From positions 116,492 through 180,491 of the forward strand of contig DAOPZY010000002.1 of assembly GCA_035353615.1 (NCBI GenBank): a stretch of DNA of 64,000 nt, given 5' to 3'. The notes under the pieces are model-generated. The model saw only the letters and a program-made list of their open reading frames with translations. It did no database searches and had not been told where the DNA came from. This DNA is from CAXXOK01 sp035353615 (GTDB lineage Bacteria > Bacillota > Clostridia > Christensenellales > Aristaeellaceae). The translations under genes and the position numbers were made by a program. This document shows positions 57,783 through 64,000 of this stretch, in pieces. How positions within the stretch are numbered: position 1 is the stretch's first letter; each line of letters starts with the position of its first letter.

Positions 57783-58613
57783 ATGCTTGCGGATTTACAC
57801 TGCCACAGCGTATATTCCGACGGTTTCAATCCCGTTGCGGAGCTGGCCGATTTTGCCGCCCGCGCGGGCCTTACCCATCTGGCGCTCAGCGATCACGATA
57901 CCATGGCCGGCGTGCAACCCCTGCGGCAGGAGGCCGGCAAACGCGGGCTCAGCGTGATTCCGGCGGTGGAATGCACGTGCGTCGATACCCCGCGCGGGCG
58001 GCCCGTCCATATGCTCTGCTACGCCCCCAAACGGCCCGAGGCATTGCAATCGATCCTGCAAGGCACGCTGGAACGCCGCCGGGCCGCCAAGTTGGCCATG
58101 GCGGAACGGATTGCCCGGCTGTACCCCCTGACGGTGGAAGACGTGCTCCGCGCAAGCGCGCAAAGCGCCTCCATTTACGAGGTTCACCTCATTGCCCCGC
58201 TGGCGGCCATGGGCTACACCAAAACGGTATCCGGTTCACTTTTACAGGAGCTGATCGGCCCCAAAGGCTCCTGCTATGTGCCGATCCGCTACCCGGATGT
58301 GCGCGAGATTCTCGCCGCCATCCGCGAAGCCGACGGGCTGGCGGTGCTGGCGCATCCCGGCCAGTTTGACTCGCTGGCGCTGGCTCAGGAATGCGCGCAA
58401 AGCGGGCTAATCCAAGGCATTGAGTGTTACCACCCGCGAAACAGCGAGGCCGTGACCGCCCAAAGCCTGCAGCTTTGCCGCGAATATGGGCTGCTGGTGA
58501 CCGGCGGCACGGATTTTCACGGCATGTATTCCAGCGCGCCCCATCCGCTGGGCACCTGCACCATTACCGGCGAAACGCTGCAACGCTTTTTAGCGGCCGT
58601 GGGGCCGCTGTAA
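57783..58613 (+). CDS. PHP domain phosphoesterase (RNase AM/TrpH-like)
   Basis: A 276-residue protein with the PHP fold. Motif I is DLHCHSVYSDG, motif II LSDHDTMAG, motif III AVECTC, motif IV LAHPG and the last is GGTDFHGMY. These bind up to three metals. Relatives hydrolyse 3',5'-nucleotide bisphosphates or trim short 5' ends of rRNA, so a nucleotide or RNA substrate is likely. GAGGCG precedes the ATG. It lies between the allose and rhamnose loci but need not belong to either. Confidence 0.9.
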   Translation: MLADLHCHSVYSDGFNPVAELADFAARAGLTHLALSDHDTMAGVQPLRQEAGKRGLSVIPAVECTCVDTPRGRPVHMLCYAPKRPEALQSILQGTLERRRAAKLAMAERIARLYPLTVEDVLRASAQSASIYEVHLIAPLAAMGYTKTVSGSLLQELIGPKGSCYVPIRYPDVREILAAIREADGLAVLAHPGQFDSLALAQECAQSGLIQGIECYHPRNSEAVTAQSLQLCREYGLLVTGGTDFHGMYSSAPHPLGTCTITGETLQRFLAAVGPL

Positions 58614-58639
58614 GCTTTCCGTAAAACCGTTGCCGCCAC

Positions 58640-59060
58640 AAGAAAGGGGTCAAGGGCAAAGGCATTGTTTAGTGCGTCGGCGTTGCCCCTTGCCAGCCGG
58701 AGGCCTTATGTTGCAACATATGCAGCGTTATCGCCAAGCGTGCCGAAGGCACAAGGCAGCGCGGCTTACGGACGGGCACAATTGGGTTTGTTTACGGTGT
58801 GAGGCTTGCGGGCTATTCGCTTGCCTCGGAAACGGGTTGTGATAAACCTTCGTGGTTTCCGCCCCAAACCCCGCCAAGGGAAAATGCCTTGGCGCAGGTC
58901 GTCCGAGATACGGCGTCATGGTTAAGCCGCTCGCCTCATAGCCCAGCGGGCTGTTCGCCCGCTCTGATTCGGTTGCTGCGGCATGGCTTTGGGGTTCCAC
59001 CCCAAACCCCGGCAGGGATTTCATCCCTGCACCCTGACAAGGGCTTTGCCCTTGACCCAT
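58640..59060. repeat. Dispersed intergenic repeats, copies C and D
   Basis: 58640-58760 is an inverted copy of the module at 15555-15690. 58920-59060 copies part of the 192-bp unit at 6491: CGCTCGCCTCATAGCCC, GGGGTTCCACCCCAAACCCC, then CTGACAAGGGCTTTGCCCTT and GACCC. The AAGGGCTTTGCCCTT element is a small perfect hairpin. No gene is supported before the AraC start. Confidence 0.75.
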
Positions 59061-59141
59061 CTTGCGCATAGATTGGCTATTTCTACACCGCAGGCGCGCA
59101 AAGCGCCGCTTCGCGACAAACCGCCCGAAGGAGGGGTTCCC

Positions 59142-60122
59142 ATCAATACGGCGCTATTTGACAAACTGTCACAGCTGACGACCGAGGAGCAACGCCTGCT
59201 CAACGGCGAACCCCTGCTGTGGGAGGCTTATGCCTCGGACCCTTCCTTTTTAGTGGAAAGCGACCGCTTTATCCCTTCGCACCAGATGATTACGCTGCGG
59301 CCACACACGCGCTTTGCGGCTTTCCCCATGCACCGGCACGATTATGTGGAAATGCTCTATATGCTGGCCGGGCAAACCCTGCACACCATGGAAACCGGCG
59401 AAACCGTGACCCTGCGCGCCAACGAGCTGCTGCTCATCAACCGCAACCGGGCGCACCGGATTGACGTTTGCGCGCGGGAGGACGTGGCCGTGAACTTCAT
59501 CGTGCAGCCCGCTTTTTTCGATTACGCGCTGGAGCTGATCGGCTCCCACAATGTGCTGGGGCAGTTTTTAATGGACGCGCTGCGAAACGCCGAAAGCAGC
59601 GTGCCCTACATCCATTTTCAAATCGCGGACGTCGCGCCGATCCAGTGCTTGCTGGAAAGCATGATCTACCCGCTGATGGAGCCTGTCGCGGTGAACCAGC
59701 GGATCCTCAGGGCTTCGATGGGGCTGCTGTTTTTGCATTTGCTGGCCTATCCGCAACGCATGCGGCTGTCGGAAACCGTGTGCAAGAGCAATCGCCTCGT
59801 GGTGGCTGTGCTGGATGAAATTCGGAATCATTACCAGACCGTGTGCTTCGCCGATTTTGCGAAGGCCAACCGGCTTTCCGCCGCCTATGTCAGCCAGACG
59901 GTGAAAAAGGCCACCGGCAAAAGCTGCACGGAATTGCTCCGGGAGCGGCGCGTGGAAAAGGCCAAGCAATTGCTGCGCGATACGGATCAGAACATTTTGG
60001 AAATCTGCGAGGCCGTGGGCTACAGCAACAGCAGCTACTTCTACCGCTTGTTTTCTCAAAAAACCGGCCTGTCCCCCGGCGAGTACCGAAAGCAGAACGC
60101 GCTTAATTCAGGACATCAATAA
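59142..60122 (+). CDS. AraC family transcriptional regulator of the rhamnose locus, apparent ATC start
   Basis: A 326-residue activator-type regulator. Residues about 60-150 form a cupin sugar-binding domain with MHRHDYVEMLYMLAGQ. Residues about 220-322 carry two helix-turn-helix motifs, with FADFAKANRLSAAYVSQTVKK and the family end pattern ICEAVGYSNSSYFYRLFSQ. It precedes rhaBAD and is the likely activator, like RhaR or RhaS. No ATG, GTG or TTG is well placed. AAGGAGG (59128-59134) lies seven bases before ATC at 59142, and the residues after it (NTALFDKLSQL) look like a real N-terminus. The frame is open to 58983, but that part is repeat DNA. Confidence 0.88.
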   Translation: MNTALFDKLSQLTTEEQRLLNGEPLLWEAYASDPSFLVESDRFIPSHQMITLRPHTRFAAFPMHRHDYVEMLYMLAGQTLHTMETGETVTLRANELLLINRNRAHRIDVCAREDVAVNFIVQPAFFDYALELIGSHNVLGQFLMDALRNAESSVPYIHFQIADVAPIQCLLESMIYPLMEPVAVNQRILRASMGLLFLHLLAYPQRMRLSETVCKSNRLVVAVLDEIRNHYQTVCFADFAKANRLSAAYVSQTVKKATGKSCTELLRERRVEKAKQLLRDTDQNILEICEAVGYSNSSYFYRLFSQKTGLSPGEYRKQNALNSGHQ

Positions 60123-60160
60123 TTCCAACTCATGTCCTTTTTCTCAGCTGCCGCATGCCC

Positions 60161-60166
60161 TATACT
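60161..60166 (+). promoter_or_regulatory. Probable -10 box of the rhaBAD promoter
   Basis: TATACT lies 35 bases before the rhaB start. No good -35 is present at the right distance (TTTTTC), which suits a promoter that needs the AraC-type activator. Confidence 0.45.
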
Positions 60167-60201
60167 CAGCGCAGGGTAAAAACTGCGATCGGGGGTGCGG
60201 C

Positions 60202-61617
60202 ATGCCAAGCTATCTGGCCATCGATATCGGCGCGTCCAGCGGCCGGCATATTCTGGGGCAGATGCGGGACGGCGTTTTGCAAACCGAAGAAATTTACCGT
60301 TTTGACAACCGCATGTTGGAAAAAAACGGCCACCTGTGCTGGGACGCGGAAAACCTGCACGCGCAGGTGATCGCGGGGTTGAAAGAGTGCGCGCGGCGGG
60401 GCGAACGCCCGGTGACCGTGGGCATCGACACCTGGGCGGTCGATTTTGTGCTGCTGGATCAAGCCCTTGCCCCGCTTGGCGATCTGGTCGCCTACCGGGA
60501 CGCGCGCACCCACGGGATGGACGCTTTGCTGGAGCAGACGTTCCCGGCGGAAAGCCTGTACCGGCGCACAGGGATCGCCAAGCAGCCCTTCAACACCCTG
60601 TACCAGCTGATGGCCGTGTTCCGGGAGCACCCGGAATACCGCGAGCGCGCGCAACATCTGCTCTTTGTGCCGGAATATCTGAGCTTTCTGCTGACCGGCC
60701 GGATGGCGAACGAATACACCAACGCCAGCACCAGCGCCTTGCTGAACGCTGAAACCGCCCATTGGGATTCAGCCGTGTACGGAGCGGCCAACCTGCCCCC
60801 CGCGCTGTTTGCCCGGCAACCCGTGCCCGCCGGCACGCCGCTTGGCCCGTTCAGCGCCGGTGTGGCAAAGGAGTTGGGCTTCACCAGCACGGTGCTGTTG
60901 CCCGCCACCCACGATACGGGCAGCGCGTTTATGGCTGTGCCCGCCCGGGACGCAAACGCGGTGTTCCTTTCCAGCGGCACATGGAGCCTGCTGGGCACGG
61001 AATTGCCCCGTCCCCTGTGCGATGAGGCAAGCCGCGCGGCGGGTTTCACCAACGAAGGCGGCTATGGCGGCGCTATCCGTTACCTTAAAAACATCATGGG
61101 GCTGTGGATGTTGCAGCGCATCCGCGCGGAGCTGAACGGCGCGTACCGGTTTGAGCAAATGGCGCAAATGGCAGCCGAATCCGCTTACCCCGCCTGCATC
61201 GACGCGGCAGACCCCCGCTTTTTAGCGCCGGAAAACATGACGGCTGAGGTTCACGCCGCTTTGCGCGAGCAGGGCGAACCCGCTCCCCAAAGCCTTGGGG
61301 ACACGTTCCGGGCCGTCACCCTCGGGCTGGCGCGGTGTTACCAGCGCAGCGTTACACAGTTGGAAAACCTGACCGGTAAACGCTTTACCTCCATCAACAT
61401 CGTTGGCGGCGGCAGTCAAAATCAGGTTTTAAACCAGATGACCGCCGATTGCACCGGGCTTCCCGTGTTCGCCGGGCCAGCCGAAGGCACAGCCATCGGA
61501 AACCTCGCGGCGCAGATGATCGCGGCGGGGGAACTGTCTGGTTTGGCGGAAGCGCGTCAGGCCATTCGCCGCAGTTTCAGCGTGCAAACCTTTCTGCCGC
61601 AGCCGCCGCGCGGGTAA
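60202..61617 (+). CDS. rhaB: Rhamnulokinase
   Basis: A 471-residue FGGY kinase that phosphorylates L-rhamnulose at C1. LAIDIGASSGRHILG is the phosphate loop, then VGIDTWAVDFVLLD, AYRDARTHGM, PATHDTGSAFMAVP, SSGTWSLLGTE, and INIVGGGSQNQVLNQ. These match RhaB. It starts 79 bases after the AraC regulator and is followed by rhaA after 176 bases. GGGGG upstream of the ATG is a modest ribosome binding site. Confidence 0.95.
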   Translation: MPSYLAIDIGASSGRHILGQMRDGVLQTEEIYRFDNRMLEKNGHLCWDAENLHAQVIAGLKECARRGERPVTVGIDTWAVDFVLLDQALAPLGDLVAYRDARTHGMDALLEQTFPAESLYRRTGIAKQPFNTLYQLMAVFREHPEYRERAQHLLFVPEYLSFLLTGRMANEYTNASTSALLNAETAHWDSAVYGAANLPPALFARQPVPAGTPLGPFSAGVAKELGFTSTVLLPATHDTGSAFMAVPARDANAVFLSSGTWSLLGTELPRPLCDEASRAAGFTNEGGYGGAIRYLKNIMGLWMLQRIRAELNGAYRFEQMAQMAAESAYPACIDAADPRFLAPENMTAEVHAALREQGEPAPQSLGDTFRAVTLGLARCYQRSVTQLENLTGKRFTSINIVGGGSQNQVLNQMTADCTGLPVFAGPAEGTAIGNLAAQMIAAGELSGLAEARQAIRRSFSVQTFLPQPPRG

Positions 61618-61793
61618 AGGGTTCAAGCAGAAAGTCGAAAATTTAGCAGGGACAAAATCGGTTTGCGAACCTGCAAAATCCGCGGCGTCAGGAACACCCG
61701 GCAAAGTACGCTTTCTCATAGCCGGGAATCAAATACCAACCGCGCGCGGAACGCCGGGAAAGGCCGGTTCGCATTCATCAAACAGGAGGAGGA

Positions 61794-63062
61794 ATGGAAA
61801 TGAACACACCGTATACGTTCGCCAGCGAACGCTACGCCGCGCTGGGGATCGACGCGCAAGCCGCTATCCTCACGCTTGCCCAAACGCCCATCAGCATCCA
61901 CTGCTGGCAGGGGGATGACGTAACCGGGTTTGAAAACGCGGGCGCGGCGCTTTCCGGCGGCATCCAAACCACAGGCCACTATCCGGGCAAGGCGCGCACC
62001 CCGGAGGAGCTGATGGCGGATTTCACCAAAGCCTGCTCGCTGATTGGCGGCCGCAAGCGCATTAACCTGCACGCCAGCTACGCGATCTTTTCCAATGGCG
62101 AGCGGGTGGACCGCGATCAGCTTCTGCCGGAACACTTTAAGCCGTGGGTGGATTTTGCCAAACGGAACCGCCTGAGCATTGATTTTAACCCCACTTTTTT
62201 CAGCCACCCCATGATGAAAAACGGGATGACCCTCGCAAGCCCCGACCCACAGGTACGCGCGTTCTGGGTGCGCCACGGCGTCGCCTGCCGCCGCATCGCG
62301 GCTTCGTTTGCGGCGGAGCTGGAATCCCCTTGCGTTTGCAATGTGTGGATTCCGGACGGGCTCAAGGATGTGCCCGCCGACCGGCTTGCCCCCCGCCTGC
62401 TTTTGCGCAACAGTCTGGACCGCATTTTTGCCGAAAAACTGCGCGGCGTTGTGGACTGTGTGGAAAGCAAGGTTTTCGGCATCGGCGTAGAAGCGTACAC
62501 CGTGGGTTCGGCGGAGTTTTACCTGAGCTACGCGGCCTCCCACCCCGGGGTATATCCGCTTTTGGACAGCGGCCACTATCACCCAACCGAGGTAATCAGC
62601 GATAAAATACCCGCGTTGCTGGCTTTTTTCGACCGCCTGCCCCTGCACGTAACGCGCCCCGTTCGCTGGGATAGCGACCACGTGGTGCGTTTGGATGACG
62701 AAACCCGCGAAATTGCGCAGGAGATTGTGCGTTGCGACGCGCTGAACCGGGCAATGATCGGGCTGGATTTCTTCGATTCCTCCATTAACCGCGTGGCGGC
62801 GTGGGTGATTGGCACGCGAAACATGCAGAAGGCTTTGCTGACCGCGTTGCTGACGCCGCACGACCGGCTCCGGCAATTGCAGCAGGAGGGGCGCTTTACG
62901 GAGCTGATGATGTTGCAGGAGGAATGCAAAACCCTGCCCATGGGCGAGGTTTGGGATGAGTTTTGCCGACAGCAGAACGTGCCAGTTGGCGAAGCGTGGT
63001 TTCAGGTTGTCACGGACTATGAAAAAAATATATTGCAAAAGAGGGAAAGCAAATGGGCATGA
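61794..63062 (+). CDS. rhaA: L-rhamnose isomerase
   Basis: A 422-residue TIM-barrel aldose-ketose isomerase making L-rhamnulose from L-rhamnose. The start of the enzyme has ISIHCWQGDDVTGFE, followed by GIQTTGHYPGKAR. The metal site uses the Glu in GVEAYTVGSAEFY, the Asp and His of LLDSGHYHPTE, and WDSDHVV. AGGAGGAGG lies ahead of two ATG codons, at 61794 and 61800, and the second has better spacing. It overlaps rhaD by ten bases, so the two are probably translationally coupled. Confidence 0.95.
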   Translation: MEMNTPYTFASERYAALGIDAQAAILTLAQTPISIHCWQGDDVTGFENAGAALSGGIQTTGHYPGKARTPEELMADFTKACSLIGGRKRINLHASYAIFSNGERVDRDQLLPEHFKPWVDFAKRNRLSIDFNPTFFSHPMMKNGMTLASPDPQVRAFWVRHGVACRRIAASFAAELESPCVCNVWIPDGLKDVPADRLAPRLLLRNSLDRIFAEKLRGVVDCVESKVFGIGVEAYTVGSAEFYLSYAASHPGVYPLLDSGHYHPTEVISDKIPALLAFFDRLPLHVTRPVRWDSDHVVRLDDETREIAQEIVRCDALNRAMIGLDFFDSSINRVAAWVIGTRNMQKALLTALLTPHDRLRQLQQEGRFTELMMLQEECKTLPMGEVWDEFCRQQNVPVGEAWFQVVTDYEKNILQKRESKWA

Positions 63063-63877
63063 CGGATGTAAGGATCATGCAGCGCTTTATCCGCTGCTGT
63101 GAGGATGGCTGGCTGCAAGGGTGGCACGAGCGCAACGGCGGTAACCTCACCTACCGCCTGACCGCAGAGGAGGCCGCGGAATGCCTCGCGTTTTGCACCC
63201 AGGCCCCCGGCCCCTGGGTTTCGATGGGCGTATGCGCCCAAAACCTGAGCGGGGAGCGCTTTATCGCAACCGGCAGCGGCAAGTTTTTCCGCAACGTGGC
63301 GCTTGACCCGGAGGACAGCCTGTGCATGGTGGAGTTAAACGCCGCGGGCGACAGCTACCGCATCCTGTGGGGGCTACGCAACGGCGGCCGGCCCACCAGC
63401 GAGTTCCCTACCCACATTATGAACCATAGCGTCCGCGTAGCGGTCACGGCCGGCGCATGCCGCGTCATTTACCACGCGCACACCCCGGCGGTGATCGCGC
63501 TCACTTATGTGCTGCCCCTCACCAGCCGCGATTTTACCCGCGTACTGTGGCAAAGCGCGACCGAGTGCCCCGTGGTGTTCCCGGGCGGCGTGGGCGTGGT
63601 GCCGTGGATGGTGCCCGGCGGCGCTGGGATCGCGCTTGCAACCTGCGAGCAGATGAAAACCTTTGACGCGGCCATCTGGGCGCATCACGGCACGTTTGCC
63701 AGCGGCCCGGATTTTGACATCACCTTTGGCCTGATGCACACCGTGGAAAAGGCGGCGGACATCTATATCCGGGCCATGAGTTGCGGTCAGGGCATCCGTC
63801 AAACCATTGGCGACGATGATTTACGCGCGATTGCGCACGATTTTGGCGTTACATTGCGGGAAGAATTTTTGGATTGA
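63053..63877 (+). CDS. rhaD: Rhamnulose-1-phosphate aldolase
   Basis: A 274-residue class II zinc aldolase that splits rhamnulose 1-phosphate into dihydroxyacetone phosphate and L-lactaldehyde. NGGNLTYRL (near residue 30) binds the phosphate. Zinc ligands are the two His of YHAHTPAV and the His pair of WAHHGTF. GAGGGA precedes the ATG within the end of rhaA. The length matches RhaD. It ends the rhaBAD set. Confidence 0.95.
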   Translation: MGMTDVRIMQRFIRCCEDGWLQGWHERNGGNLTYRLTAEEAAECLAFCTQAPGPWVSMGVCAQNLSGERFIATGSGKFFRNVALDPEDSLCMVELNAAGDSYRILWGLRNGGRPTSEFPTHIMNHSVRVAVTAGACRVIYHAHTPAVIALTYVLPLTSRDFTRVLWQSATECPVVFPGGVGVVPWMVPGGAGIALATCEQMKTFDAAIWAHHGTFASGPDFDITFGLMHTVEKAADIYIRAMSCGQGIRQTIGDDDLRAIAHDFGVTLREEFLD

Positions 63878-63904
63878 ATCCATCGGTGCCCAAAGCGTGC
63901 CTCC

Positions 63905-63945
63905 CCCGCCGCAGCGGAGCCGGGTCAAGGGCAAAGCCCTTGGCG
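63905..63945. repeat. Dispersed intergenic repeat, copy E
   Basis: CCGCCGCAGCGGAGCCGGGT then CAAGGGCAAAGCCCTTGG, an inverted partial copy of the AAGGGCTTTGCCCTT element and its CCGCTGCGGCGG flank. It may also act as a terminator-like hairpin after rhaD. The final 55 bases of the window hold nothing else. Confidence 0.7.
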
Positions 63946-64000
63946 GGGTGTGCACTGCCCCAGGATAAACAGACAGACAGAAAAACCCCCTGGCGTAAAA

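Noticed and set aside
61716..63038. 440-codon minus-strand frame opposite rhaA
   Set aside because: It is antisense to a clear rhaA and has no domain signal.

Overview
The window looks like chromosomal DNA of a moderately high-GC member of the Bacillota (Clostridia). The evidence is a T-box leader in front of an aminoacyl-tRNA synthetase gene, a whiA gene followed by an HPr/Crh-like gene, a glutamine synthetase paired with an ANTAR regulator, two class B type sortases, strong AGGAGG ribosome binding sites, and sigma-A type promoters with 16-17 bp spacers. Genus cannot be decided from sequence alone; a gut-associated anaerobe is an inference from the sugar-use genes. No rRNA, tRNA, phage, transposase or CRISPR array was seen.

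Layout. 1-507: 5' end of thrS (minus) with its T-box leader and promoter. 969-2469: a sirtuin deacylase and a metallophosphoesterase. 3075-6428: a secreted gingipain-like C25 cysteine protease with a sorting-type tail, followed by a class B sortase. 6429-7207: tandem and dispersed intergenic repeats. 7208-13292: whiA, an HPr-like protein without the phosphorylatable His, a GH13 glycosidase, recF and a ROK sugar kinase. 13400-18307 (minus): ANTAR regulator, a divergent glutamine synthetase and a P-type ATPase. 18517-38366 (minus): a giant 5,773-residue surface protein built of about 46 domains, followed by a membrane-anchored protein in which a class B sortase is fused to a C39-like cysteine peptidase. 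39015-43630: a small membrane-anchored protein that seems to start at ATT, a HAD phosphatase, a small heat shock protein, a secreted PG-binding protein, and the VOC end of the sugar operon.

43235-57557 is a divergent sugar locus. On the minus strand eleven genes run from a PfkB kinase to a VOC protein. They include a class II aldolase, a complete RbsABC-type ABC importer, a DeoR regulator, an FGGY kinase, a TIM-barrel isomerase and an M24-fold protein that has lost metal ligands. On the plus strand lie D-allose kinase, allulose-6-phosphate epimerase and a cupin glucose-6-phosphate isomerase. 57783-58613 encodes a PHP phosphoesterase. 59142-63877 is an L-rhamnose locus: an AraC regulator with an apparent ATC start, then rhaB, rhaA and rhaD, with rhaA and rhaD overlapping.

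The most unusual part is the surface machinery: the giant CnaB/SpaA protein ending in a VPQTG-type signal, the sortase-C39 fusion directly downstream, and a separate C25 protease plus sortase pair. Together they suggest a self-contained system for display and proteolytic maturation of very large adhesins. That function is inferred, not shown.
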